In this document: positions 1-10,098 of the stretch, one piece after another | Position numbering within the stretch: the first letter of the stretch is position 1 | Layout: every line of letters begins with the position of its first letter | Source: Saccoglossus kowalevskii | Taxonomy: Eukaryota > Hemichordata > Enteropneusta > Harrimaniidae | DNA: 15,973 nucleotides | Assembly (NCBI RefSeq): GCF_000003605.2 | Contig: NW_003146026.1 | Location: 64,001-79,973, forward strand | Direction of reading: 5' to 3' | The notes under the pieces: model-generated | Told to the model about the DNA's origin: nothing | The model's database searches: none | What the model saw: the letters and a program-made list of their open reading frames with translations, nothing else | Position numbers and translations under genes: made by a program

Positions 1-1320
1 ACACACATCTATTGGCTCAGACACACATCTAGTGGCTCAGATACACATCTAGTGGCTCAGACACACATCTAGTGGCTCAGACACACATCTAGTGGCTTAG
101 ACACACATCTAGTGGCTCGGGCACAAATTTAGTCGCTTAGGCACACATCTAATGCCTTAGACACACATCTAGTGGCTCAGGCACAAATTTAGTGGCTTAG
201 GCAAACATCTAATGCCTTAGACACACATCTAGTAGCTTAGACATACATATAGTGGCTTCGACACACATCTAGTAGCTCAGACACACATCTAGTAGCTCAG
301 ACACACATCTATTGGCTCAGACACACATCTAGTAGCTCAGACACACATCTAGTCGCGCAGACACACATCTATTAACTCAGTCACACATCTATTGACTCAA
401 ACACACATCTATTGGCGCAGACACACATCTAGTGGCTCAGACGCACATCTTGTGCCTCAGAGACACATCTTGTGGCTCAGACACACATCTTGTGGGTCAG
501 ACACACATCTTGTGGCTCAGACACACATTTAGTGGCTCAGACACACATCTAGTGGCTCAGACACACATCTAGCGGCTCAGACACACATCTCGTGGCTCAG
601 ACATACATCTAGTGGCTCAGACATACATCTAGTGGCTCAGACACGCATCTATTGACTCAGACACACATCTAGTGGCTTAGACACACATCTAGTGGCTCAG
701 ACACACACCTAGTAGCCGAGACACATATCTATTGGCTCAGACACACATCTATTGGCTCAGACACACATCTATTGGCTGAGACACACATCCAGTGGCACAG
801 ACACACATCTAGTGGCTCAGACACACATCTACTAGCTTAGACACACATCTATTGACTCAGACACACATCTATTGACTCAGACACACATCTATTGACTCAG
901 ACACACATCTATTGGCGCAGACACACATCTAGTGGCTCAGACACACATCTAGTGGCTCAGACACACATCTAGTAGCTTAGACACTCATCTATTGACTCAG
1001 ACAGACATCTATTGACTCAGACACAACTCTATTGGCGCAGACACACATCTAGTGGCTCAGACACACATCTTGTGGCTCAGACACACAATTAGTGGCTCAA
1101 ACACACATCTAGTGGCTCAGACATACATCTAGTGGCTCAGACATACATCTAGTGGCTCAGACACACATCTAGTGGCTCAGACACACATCTAATGGCTCAG
1201 ACACACATCTAGTAGCTCAGACACACACCTAGTGGCACAGACACACATTTTGTGGCTCAGACACACATCTAGTGGTGCAGACACATATCTAGTGGATCAG
1301 ACACACATCTAGTTACTCCG
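1..1320 (+). repeat. Run 1: 66 units, leading into an alpha-type spacer
   Basis: This run is exactly 66 units of 20 bp with no length change. It opens in the middle of a block that includes two GCACAAATTT dimers (121-160 and 181-220). From about 341 it follows the marker order AGTCGCGCAG, ATTAACTCAG, ATTGACTCAA, ATTGGCGCAG, then ACGCAC and AGACAC units with TTGTG cores. This order recurs at about 3811, 5771, 13001 and 15862. The closest relative is 12990-14009, offset 12,649 at the start and 12,689 at the end; the 40-bp drift is two extra TTGTGG units in the later copy. The last units read AGTGGTGCAG, AGTGGATCAG, AGTTACTCCG, the alpha flank shared with the spacers at 7806 and 14010. Confidence 0.95.
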
Positions 1321-1395
1321 ATACCCTCTATTGGTTCATACACTTTGATATTGGCTTTGACAGGTGCCCTTCTGCTACTCAAAGGTTTTGATGTT
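1321..1395 (+). repeat. 75-bp spacer, copy 1 (alpha)
   Basis: This is the consensus form of the non-canonical 75-bp segment, identical to copies 2, 4, 6 and 7. Bases 1321-1339 align to the 20-bp unit with one gap and about 15 matches. Bases 1340-1359 (ACACTTTGATATTGGCTTTG) match the ATTGG form of the unit at about 13 of 20 positions. The remaining 36 bases show little or no resemblance. CTTTGA occurs at 1343 and 1355 and its reverse complement TCAAAG at 1379. No reading frame or known element is recognised. It is followed at 1396 by a unit lacking its first two bases. Confidence 0.95.
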
Positions 1396-2853
1396 ACACA
1401 TCTAGTGGCTCAGACACACATCTAGTGGCTCAGACACACATCTAGATTCTTAGACACACATTTATTGGCACAGACACACATCTAGTGGCTCAGACACACA
1501 TCTAGTGGCTCAGATACACATCTAGTGGCTCAGACACACATCTAGTGGCTCAGACACACATCTAGTGGCTCAGACACACATCTAGTGGCTCAGATACACA
1601 TCTAGTGGCTCAGACACACATCTAGTGGCTCAGACACACATCTAGTGGCTCAGACACACATCTAGTGTCTCGGACACACATCTAGTGGCTCAGACACACA
1701 TCTAATGACTCAGACACACATCTAGTGGCTCAGACACACATCTAGTAGCTCAGACAAACATCTAGTAGCTCAGACACACATCTAGTGGCTCAGACACACA
1801 TCTAGTAGCTCAGACACACATCTAGTAGCTCAGACACACATCTAGTGGCTCAGACACACATCTAGTAGCTCAGACACACATCTATTGACTCAGACACACA
1901 TCTAGTGGATCAGACACACATCTAGAGGCTTAGACACACATCTATTGGCTCAGACACACATCTAGTGGTTCAGATACACATCTAGTTGCTCAGACACACA
2001 TCTAGTGGCTTAGACACACATCTAGTGGCTCAGGCACAAATTTAGTCGCTTAGGCACACATCTAATGCCTTAGACACACATCTAGTGGCTCAGACACACA
2101 TCTAATGCCTTAGACACACATCTATTGACTCAGACACTCATCTATTGACTCAGACACACATCTATTGGCACAGACACACATCTATTGGCTGAGACACACA
2201 TCCAGTGGCACAGACACACATCTAGTGGCTCAGACACACATCTACTAGCTTAGACACACATCTATTGAATCAGACACACATCTATTGACTCAGACACACA
2301 TCTATTGGCGCAGACACACATCTATTGGCGCAGACACACATCTAGTGGCTCAGACACACATCTACTAGCTTAGACACACATCTATTGACTCAGACACACA
2401 TCTATTGACTCAGACACACATCTATTGGCGCAGACACACATCTAGTGGCTCAGACACACATCTAGTGGCTCAGACACACATCTAGTGGCTCAGACACACA
2501 TCTAGTAGCTTAGACACACATCTATTGACTCAGACACACATCTATTGACTCAGACACAACTCTATTGGTGCAGACACACATCTAGTGGCTCAGACACACA
2601 TCTTGTGGCTCAGACACACATTTAGTGGCTCAAACACACATCTAGTGGCTCAGACATACATCTAGTGGCTCAGACATACATCTAGTGGCTCAGACACGCA
2701 TCTAGTGGCTCAGACACACATCTAATGGCTCAGACACACATGTAGTAGCTCAGACACACACCTAGTGGCACAGACACACATTTTGTGGTTCAGACACACA
2801 TCTAGTGGTTCAGACACACATCTAGTGGATCAGACACACATCTAGTGACCCCG
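1396..2853 (+). repeat. Run 2: 18-bp unit plus 72 full units
   Basis: An 18-bp 5'-trimmed unit (1396-1413) is followed by exactly 72 units of 20 bp with no length change. Units 1434-2043, beginning with the rare AGATTCTTAG and TTTATTGGCACAG pair, recur at 6706-7315 at a constant offset of 5272. Units from about 2161 to the end recur at 8161-8898. A GCACAAATTT unit at 2034-2053 is followed by its AATGCC partner at 2054-2073. The ACTAGCTTAG, ATTGACTCAG, ATTGGCGCAG motif cycles at about 2241 and 2361, with an AGTAGCTTAG form at 2501. The run ends with the beta flank AGTGGTTCAG, AGTGGATCAG, AGTGACCCCG. Confidence 0.95.
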
Positions 2854-2928
2854 ATACCCTCTATTGGTTCATACACTTTGATATTGGCTTTGACAGGTGC
2901 CCTTCTGCTACTCAAAGGTTTTGATGTT
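2854..2928 (+). repeat. 75-bp spacer, copy 2 (beta)
   Basis: The sequence is identical to copy 1 over all 75 bases. Its upstream flank is the beta form: TTTTGTGGTTCAG, AGTGGTTCAG, AGTGGATCAG, AGTGACCCCG. Downstream come the 18-bp trimmed unit, an AGTGG unit, AGAGGCTTAG and TTTATTGGCTCAG, the usual order after this segment. The same spacer with the same surroundings is copy 4 at 8899, 6045 bases away. Confidence 0.95.
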
Positions 2929-3246
2929 ACACATCTAGTGGCTCAGACACACATCTAGTGGCTCAGACACACATCTAGAGGCTTAGACACACATTTATTG
3001 GCTCAGACACACATCTAGTGGCTCAGACACACAACTAGTGGCTCAGATACACATCTAGTGGCTCAGACACACATCTAGTGGCTCAGACACACATCTAGTG
3101 GCTCAGACACACATCTAGTGACTCTGACACACATCTAGTGACTCTGACACACATCTAGTGGCTCAGACACACATCTATTGACTCAGACACACATCTATTG
3201 GCGCAGACACACATCTATTGGCGCAGACACACATCTAGTGGCTCAG

Positions 3247-3265
3247 ACACACATCTATGGCTCAG
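3247..3265 (+). repeat. 19-bp unit with one-base deletion
   Basis: The unit reads acacacatctatggctcag, one base shorter than consensus at the AGTGG core. The same short unit occurs at 9312-9330 and 14363-14381 in the corresponding place of duplicated blocks, so the deletion most simply arose once before those duplications. Confidence 0.95.
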
Positions 3266-3810
3266 ACACACATCTAGTAGCTTAGACACACATCTATTGA
3301 CTCAGACACACATCTATTGACTCAGACACAACTCTATTGGCGCAGACACACATCTAGTGGCTCAGACACACATCTTGTGGCTCAGACACACATCTTGTGG
3401 CTCAGACACACATCTTGTGGCTCAGACACACATTTAGTGGCTCAAACACACATCTAGTAGCTCAGACAAACATCTAGTAGCTCAGACACCCATCTAGTGG
3501 CTCAGACACACATCTAGTGGCTCAGACACACATCTAGTAGCTCAGACACACATCTAGTGGCTCAGACACACATCTAGTTGCTCAGACACACATATTTTGA
3601 CTCAGACACACATCTAGTGAATCAGACACACATCTAGAGGCTTAGACACACATCTATTGGCTCAGACACACATCTAGTGGCTCAGATACACATCTAGTGG
3701 CTCAGACACACATCTAGTGGCTCAGACAAACATCTAGTGACTCTGACACACATCTAGTGGCTCAGATACACATCTAGTGGCTCAGACACACATCTAGTGG
3801 CTCAGACACA

Positions 3811-4420
3811 CATCTAGTTGCGCAGACACACATCTACTAACTCAGACACACATCTATTGACTCAGACACACATCTATTGGCGCAGACACACATCTAGTGG
3901 CTCAGACGCACATCTTGTGCCTCAGAGACACATCTTGTAGCTCAGACACACATCTTGTGGCTCAGATACACATCGTGTGGCTCAGACACACATCTAGTGG
4001 CTCAGACACACATCTAGTGGCTCAGACACACATCTAGTGGCTCAGACACACATCTCGTGGCTCAGACATACATCTAGTGGCTCAGACATACATCTAGTGG
4101 CTCAGACACGCATCTATTGTTTCAGACACACATCTAGTGGCTTAGACACACATCTAGTGGCTCAGACACACACCTAGTAGCCGAGACACATATCTATTGG
4201 CTCAGACACACATCTATTGGCTCAGACACACATCTATTGGCTGAGACACACATCCATTGGCTCAGACACACATCTAGTGGCTCAGACACACATCTACTAG
4301 CTTAGACACACATCTATTGACTCAGACACACATCTATTGACTCAGACACACATCTATTGGCACAGACACACATCTATTGGCTGAGACACACATCCAGTGG
4401 CACAGACACACATCTAGTGG
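3811..4420 (+). repeat. Higher-order block 'GTTGCG', copy a
   Basis: The block begins with AGTTGCGCAG, then ACTAACTCAG, ATTGACTCAG, ATTGGCGCAG, AGTGG, ACGCAC with TTGTGCCTCAG, AGACAC with TTGTAGCTCAG, a unique CGTGTGG unit (3971) and later CCGAG, CATATCT and CCAGTGG units. The same order is found at 5771-6405, offset 1960 rising to 1980 after one inserted AGACAC TTGTAG unit. Related starts are at about 341, 13001 and 15862, giving five appearances in the window. Confidence 0.88.
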
Positions 4421-4790
4421 CTCAGACACACATCTACTAGCTTAGACACACATCTATTGACTCAGACACACATCTATTGACTCAGACACACATCTATTGG
4501 CGCAGACACACATCTATTGGCGCAGACACACATCTAGTGGCTCAGACACACATCTACTAGCTTAGACACACATCTATTCACTCAGACACACATCTATTCA
4601 CTCAGACACACATCTATTGGCGCAGACACACATCTAGTGGCTCAGACACACATCTAGTGGCTCAGACACACATCTACTGGCTCAGACACACATCTAGTAG
4701 CTTAGACACACATCTATTGACTCAGACACACATCTGTTGACTCAGACACAACTCTGTTGGTGCAGACACACATCTAGTGGCTCAGACACA
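4286..4790 (+). repeat. Short higher-order cycle of 6-7 units
   Basis: ACTAGCTTAG units occur at about 4291, 4431 and 4551, with an AGTAGCTTAG form at 4691, spacings of 140, 120 and 140 bases. Each is followed by two ATTGACTCAG units, an ATTGG(C/A) variant and AGTGG units. The same 140, 120, 140 spacing is seen from about 8108, and a shortened form lies at 2241-2580. Within it, two adjacent units near 4571-4600 share a private ATTCACTCAG change. Confidence 0.85.
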
Positions 4791-5025
4791 CATCTTGTGG
4801 CTCAGACACACATCTAGTGGCTCAGACACACATCTAGTGGCTTAGACACGCATCTAGTGGCTCAGACACACATCTAATGGCTCAGACACACATCTAGTAG
4901 CTCAGACACACACCTAGTGGCACAGACACACATCTTGTGGCTCAGATACACATCTAGTGGCTCAGACACACATCTAGTGGCTCAGACACACATCTAGTGG
5001 CTTAGACACACATCTAGTGGCTCAG

Positions 5026-5125
5026 GCACAAATTTAGTGGCTTAGGCACACATCTAATGCCTTAGACACACATCTAGTGGCTCAGACACAAATTTCGTGG
5101 CTTAGGCACACATCTAATGCCTTAG
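5026..5125 (+). repeat. GCACAAATTT dimers, the most diverged unit subtype
   Basis: Units 5026-5045 and 5046-5065 form the pair gcacaaatttagtggcttag then gcacacatctaatgccttag. One AGTGG unit later, a second pair at 5086-5125 has the variant core AAATTTCGTGG. Similar pairs lie at 121, 181, 2034, 5546, 12690, 12750, 15477 and 15577, nearly always as this ordered dimer. The array 12690-12789 matches this one, CGTGG variant included. Confidence 0.92.
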
Positions 5126-5770
5126 ACACACACCTAGAAGCTTAGACATACATCTAGTGGCTTTGACACACATCTAGTAGCTCAGACACACATCTAGTTG
5201 CTCAGACACACATCTAGTAGCTCAGACACACATCTAGTAGCTCAGACACACATCTAGTAGCTCAGACACACATCTATTGGCTCAGACACACATCTAGTGG
5301 CTCAGATACACATCTAGTGGCTCAGAAACACATCTGGTGGCTCAGACACACATCTAGTGGCTCAGACACACATCTAGTGACTCTGACACACATCTAGTGG
5401 CTCAGACACACATCTAGTGGCTCAGACACACATCTAGTGGCTCGGACACACATCTAGTGGCTCAGACAGACATCTAGTGGCTCAGACACACATCTAGTGG
5501 CTCAGACACACATCTAGTGGCTTAGACACACATCTAGTGGCTCAGGCACAAATTCAGTGGCTTAGGCACACATCTAGTGCCTTAGACACACATCTAGTAG
5601 CTTAGACATACATCTAGTGGCTTCGACACACATCTAGTAGCTCAGACACACATCTAGTTGCTCAGACACACATCTAGTGGCTCAGACACACATCTAGTAG
5701 CTCAGACACACATCTATTGGCTCAGACACACATCTAGTGGCTCAGACACACATCTAGTAGCTCAGACACA

Positions 5771-6405
5771 CATCTAGTTGCGCAGACACACATCTATTAA
5801 CTCAGACACACATCTATTGACTCAGACACACATCTATTGGCGCAGACACACATCTAGTGGCTCAGACGCACATCTTGTGCCTCAGAGACACATCTTGTAG
5901 CTCAGAGACACATCTTGTAGCTCAGACACACATCTTGTGGCTCAGACACACATCGTGTGGCTCAGACACACATTTAGTGGCTCAGACACACATCTAGTGG
6001 CTCAGACACACATCTAGTGGCTCAGACACACATCTCGTGGCTCAGACATACATCTAGTGGCTCAGACATACATCTAGTGGCTCAGACACGCATCTATTGA
6101 TTCAGACACACATCTAGTGGCTTAGACACACATCCAGTGGCTCAGACACACACCTAGTAGCCGAGACACATATCTATTGGCTCAGACACACATCTATTGG
6201 CTCAGACACACATCTATTGGCTGAGACACACATCCAGTGGCTCAGACACACATCTAGTGGCTCAGACACACATCCACTAGCTTAGACACACATCTATTGA
6301 CTCAGACACACATCTATTGACTCAGACACACATCTATTGGCACAGACACACATCTATTGGCTGAGACACACATCCAGTGGCACAGACACACATCTAGTGG
6401 CTCAG
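5771..6405 (+). repeat. Higher-order block 'GTTGCG', copy b
   Basis: This copy matches 3811-4420 unit by unit, including the unique CGTGTGG unit at 5951. It differs by one extra unit: two consecutive AGACAC TTGTAG units lie at 5886-5925 where the other copy has one. Identity stops near 6405-6411, where AATGACTCAG units of another block follow in register. Confidence 0.87.
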
Positions 6406-6705
6406 ACACACATCTAATGACTCAGACACACATCTAGTGGCTCAGACACACATCTAGTAGCTCAGACACACATCTAGTAGCTCAGACACCCATCTAGTGG
6501 CTCAGACACACATCTAGTGGCTCAGACACACATCTAGTAGCTCAGACACACATCTAGTGGCTCAGACACACATCTAGTTGCTCAGACACACATATTTTGA
6601 CTCAGACACACATCTAGTGAATCAGACACACATCTAGAGGCTTAGACACACATCTATTGGCTCAGACACACATCTAGTGGCTCAGATACACATCTAGTGG
6701 CTCAG

Positions 6706-7315
6706 ACACACATCTAGATTCTTAGACACACATTTATTGGCACAGACACACATCTAGTGGCTCAGATACACATCTAGTGGCTCAGATACACATCTAGTGG
6801 CTCAGACACACATCTAGTGGCTCAGACACACATCTAGTGGCTCAGACACACATCTAGTGGCTCAGATACACATCTAGTGGCTCAGACACACATCTAGTGG
6901 CTCAGACACACATCTAGTGGCTCAGACACACATCTAGTGTCTCGGACACACATCTAGTGGCTCAGACACACATCTAATGACTCAGACACACATCTAGTGG
7001 CTCAGACACACATCTAGTAGCTCAGACAAACATCTAGTAGCTCAGACACACATCTAGTGGCTCAGACACACATCTAGTAGCTCAGACACACATCTAGTAG
7101 CTCAGACACACATCTAGTGGCTCAGACACACATCTAGTAGCTCAGACACACATCTATTGACTCAGACACACATCTAGTGGATCAGACACACATCTAGAGG
7201 CTTAGACACACATCTATTGGCTCAGACACACATCTAGTGGCTCAGATACACATCTAGTGGCTCAGACACACATCTAGTGGCTTAGACACACATCTAGTGG
7301 CTCAGGCACAAATTT
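6706..7315 (+). repeat. Duplicate of 1434-2043
   Basis: The run from AGATTCTTAG at 6706 to the GCACAAATTTAGTCG unit at 7306 repeats 1434-2043 at a constant offset of 5272, with a handful of substitutions seen by eye and no length change. The spacer that precedes the first copy is absent here. Upstream sequence instead matches 3461-3717. Downstream, the last unit is a hybrid (7306-7325). Confidence 0.9.
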
Positions 7316-7325
7316 AGTCGCTGAG
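7306..7325 (+). repeat. Hybrid unit at a block junction
   Basis: The unit begins as the GCACAAATTTAGTCG subtype but ends CTGAG. Elsewhere CTGAG is the end of ATTGGCTGAG units that precede CCAGTGG units, as at 4374, 6354 and 13415. The expected AATGCC partner is missing, and sequence of the 13435-14009 type follows. It marks a junction of two blocks inside one unit. Confidence 0.85.
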
Positions 7326-7805
7326 ACACACATCCAGTGGCTCAGACACACATCTAGTGGCTCAGACACACATCTACTAGCTTAGACACACATCTATTGA
7401 CTCAGACACACATCTATTGACTCAGACACACATCTATTGACTCAGACACACATCTAGTGGCTCAGACACAACTCTATTGGCGCAGACACACATCTAGTGG
7501 CTCAGACACACATCTTGTGGCTCAGACACACATCTTGTGGCTCAGACACACATCTTGTGGCTCAGACACACATTTAGTGGCTCAAACACACATCTAGTGG
7601 CTCAGACATACATCTAGTGGCTCAGACATACATCTAGTGGCTCAGACACACATCTAGTGGCTCAGACAAACATCTAATGGCTCAGACACACATCTAGTAG
7701 CTCAGACACACACCTAGTGGCACAGACACATATTTTGTGGCTCAGACACACATCTAGTGGTGCAGACACACATCTAGTGTATCAGACACACATCTAGTTA
7801 CCCTG

Positions 7806-7880
7806 ATACCCTCTATTGGTTCATACACTTTGATATTGGCTTTGACAGGTGCCCTTTTGCTACTCAAAGGTTTTGATGTT
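7806..7880 (+). repeat. 75-bp spacer, copy 3 (alpha)
   Basis: This copy carries one substitution from consensus (C to T at spacer position 52). Its flank is alpha: AGTGGTGCAG, AGTGTATCAG, AGTTACCCTG. The usual 18-bp trimmed unit, AGTGG, AGAGGCTTAG and TTTATTGG units follow. Confidence 0.95.
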
Positions 7881-8898
7881 ACACATCTAGTGGCTCAGAC
7901 ACACATCTAGTGGCTCAGACACACATCTAGAGGCTTAGACACACATTTATTGGCTCAGACACACATCTAGTGGCTCAGACACACATCTAGTGGCTCAGAT
8001 ACATATCTAGTGGCTCAGACACACATCTATTGGCTGAGACACACATCTATTGGCTGAGACACACATCCAGTGGCTCAGACACACATCTAGTGGCTCAGAC
8101 ACACATCTACTAGCTTAGACACACATCTATTGACTCAGACACACATATATTGACTCAGACACACATCTATTGGCACAGACACACATCTATTGGGTGAGAC
8201 ACACATCCAGTGGCACAGACACACATCTAGTGGCTCAGACACACATCTACTAGCTTAGACACACATCTATTGAATCAGACACACATCTATTGACTCAGAC
8301 ACACATCTATTGGCGCAGACACAAATCTATTGGCGCAGACACACATCTAGTGGCTCAGACACACATCTACTAGCTTAGACACACATCTATTGACTCAGAC
8401 ACACATCTATTGACTCAGACACACATCTATTGGCGCAGACACACATCTAGTGGCTCAGACACACATCTAGTGGCTCAGACACACATCTAGTGGCTCAGAC
8501 ACACATCTAGTAGCTTAGACACACATCTATTGACTCAGACACACATCTATTGACTCAGACACAACTCTATTGGTGCAGACACACATCTAGTGGCTCAGAC
8601 ACACATCTTGTGGCTCAGACACACATCTTGTGGCTCAGACACACATCTTGTGGCTCAGACACACATTTAGTGGCTCAAACACACATCTAGTGGCTCAGAC
8701 ATACATCTAGTGGCTCAGACATACATCTAGTGGCTCAGACACGCATCTAGTGGCTCAGACACACATCTAATGGCTCAGACACACATCTAGTAGCTCAGAC
8801 ACACACCTAGTGGCACAGACACACATTTTGTGGTTCAGACACACATCTAGTGGTTCAGACACACATCTAGTGGATCAGACACACATCTAGTGACCCCG
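7881..8898 (+). repeat. Run 4: 18-bp unit plus 50 full units
   Basis: After the trimmed unit there are exactly 50 units of 20 bp. From about 8161 to the end this is a copy of 2161-2853, including the rare ATTGAATCAG unit (2266 against 8271, offset 6005). The offset becomes 6045 at the following spacer because this copy has three TTGTGG units (about 8600-8660) where the other has one. It ends with the beta flank. Confidence 0.94.
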
Positions 8899-8973
8899 AT
8901 ACCCTCTATTGGTTCATACACTTTGATATTGGCTTTGACAGGTGCCCTTCTGCTACTCAAAGGTTTTGATGTT
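8899..8973 (+). repeat. 75-bp spacer, copy 4 (beta)
   Basis: The sequence is identical to the consensus spacer. Upstream are AGTGGTTCAG, AGTGGATCAG and AGTGACCCCG; downstream is the trimmed unit, then AGTGG and AGAGGCTTGG. It lies inside the long duplicated block shared with 2161-3450. Confidence 0.95.
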
Positions 8974-9710
8974 ACACATCTAGTGGCTCAGACACACATC
9001 TAGTGGCTCAGACACACATCTAGAGGCTTGGACACACATTTATTGGCTCAGACACTCATCTAGTGGCTCAGACACACAACTAGTGGCTCAGATACACATC
9101 TAGTGGCTCAGACACACATCTAGTGGCTCAGACACACATCTAGTGGCTCAGACACACATCTAGTGACTCTGACACACATCTAGTGACTCTGACACACATC
9201 TAGTGGCTCAGACACACATCTATTGACTCAGACACACATCTATTGACTCAGACACACATCTATTGGCGCAGACACACATCTATTGGCGCAGACACACATC
9301 TAGTGGCTCAGACACACATCTATGGCTCAGACACACATCTAGTAGCTTAGACACACATCTATTGACTCAGACACACATCTATTGACTCAGACACAACTCT
9401 ATTGGCGCAGACACACATCTAGTGGCTCAGACACACATCTTGTGGCTCAGACACACATCTTGTGGCTCAGACACACATCTTGTGGCTCAGACACACATTT
9501 AGTGGCTCAAACACACATCTAGTGGCTCAGACATACATCTAGTGGCTCAGACATACATCTAGTGGCTCAGACACGCATCTAGTGGCTCAGACACACATCT
9601 AATGGCTCAAACACACATCTAGTAGCTCAGACACACACCTAGTGGCACAGACACACATTTTGTGGCTCAGACACACATCTAGTGGTTCAGACACACATCT
9701 AGTGACCCGG
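8974..9710 (+). repeat. Run 5: 18-bp unit plus 36 units
   Basis: This run has 35 units of 20 bp and one of 19 bp. It parallels 2929-3450 and 14085-14781: all share an ACACACAACTAGTGG unit soon after the spacer, the 19-bp unit, an ACACAACTCT unit and a TTGTGG triplet. It has two ATTGACTCAG units near 9221-9260 where 2929-3450 has one. It ends with the gamma flank, in which the AGTGGATCAG unit is absent. Confidence 0.94.
9312..9330 (+). repeat. 19-bp unit with one-base deletion
   Basis: This is the same short unit as at 3247-3265 and 14363-14381, in the same position of the duplicated block. Confidence 0.95.
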
Positions 9711-9785
9711 ATACCCTGTATTGGTTCATACACTTTGATATTGGCTTTGACAGGTGCCCTTCTGCTACTCAAAGGTTTTGATGTT
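9711..9785 (+). repeat. 75-bp spacer, copy 5 (gamma)
   Basis: There is one substitution (C to G at spacer position 8), shared with copy 9. The upstream flank AGTGGTTCAG then AGTGACCCGG lacks the AGTGGATCAG unit, as in copy 9. It is the only copy whose downstream order differs: AATGACTCAG follows the trimmed unit instead of AGTGG and AGAGGCTTAG. Confidence 0.95.
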
Positions 9786-10023
9786 ACACATCTAGTGGCT
9801 CAGACACACATCTAATGACTCAGATACACATCTAGTGGCTTAGACACACATCTAGTAGCTCAGACACGCATCTAGTGGCTCAGACACACATCTAATGGCT
9901 CAGACACACATCTAGTAGCTCAGACACACACCTAGTGGCACAGACACACATTTTGTGGTTCAGACACACATCTAGTGGTTCAGACACACATCTAGTGGAT
10001 CAGACACACATCTAGTGACCCCG
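9786..10023 (+). repeat. Run 6: shortest run, 18-bp unit plus 11 units
   Basis: Only 11 full units separate two spacers. The second half (ACACGC, AATGG, AGTAG, ACCTAGTGGCACAG, TTTTGTGG, AGTGGTTCAG, AGTGGATCAG, AGTGACCCCG) is the normal beta approach to a spacer. The first few units do not match the usual post-spacer order, so the run looks like the two ends of a longer run joined by loss of the middle. Confidence 0.93.
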
Positions 10024-10098
10024 ATACCCTCTATTGGTTCATACACTTTGATATTGGCTTTGACAGGTGCCCTTCTGCTACTCAAAGGTTTTGATGTT
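10024..10098 (+). repeat. 75-bp spacer, copy 6 (beta)
   Basis: This is the consensus spacer with a beta flank. The following trimmed unit starts ACGCATCT rather than ACACATCT, a change shared only with copy 7, which marks these two as a recent tandem pair. Confidence 0.95.

Larger units (their letters stand above)
2929..7805 (+). repeat. Run 3: longest spacer-free run, mosaic of several blocks
   Basis: An 18-bp trimmed unit is followed by 243 units, one of them 19 bp long. The run is a patchwork. Bases 2929-3450 match 8974-9508; 3461-3717 match 6461-6717 at an offset of exactly 3000; 3722 onward matches 15773 to the window end at offset 12,051; 3811-4420 match 5771-6405; 4290-5300 match 12230-12990; 6706-7315 match 1434-2043; and 7326-7805 match the alpha run ends at 781-1320 and 13435-14009. 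Short 6-7 unit cycles built on ACTAGCTTAG lie at 4286-4790. It ends with the alpha flank AGTGGTGCAG, AGTGTATCAG, AGTTACCCTG. No gene or unrelated DNA is seen across these 4.9 kb. Confidence 0.94.

Noticed and set aside
1357-1362. Bacterial-type promoter, because TTGACA occurs in the 75-bp segment
   Set aside because: No TATAAT-like box lies about 17 bases downstream, no gene follows, and the array does not look bacterial.
1321-1395. 75-bp segment as a mobile element or its remnant
   Set aside because: No terminal inverted repeats, target-site duplications or coding capacity are visible, and copies always occur within the same flanking units, so they spread by block duplication rather than by insertion at new sites.
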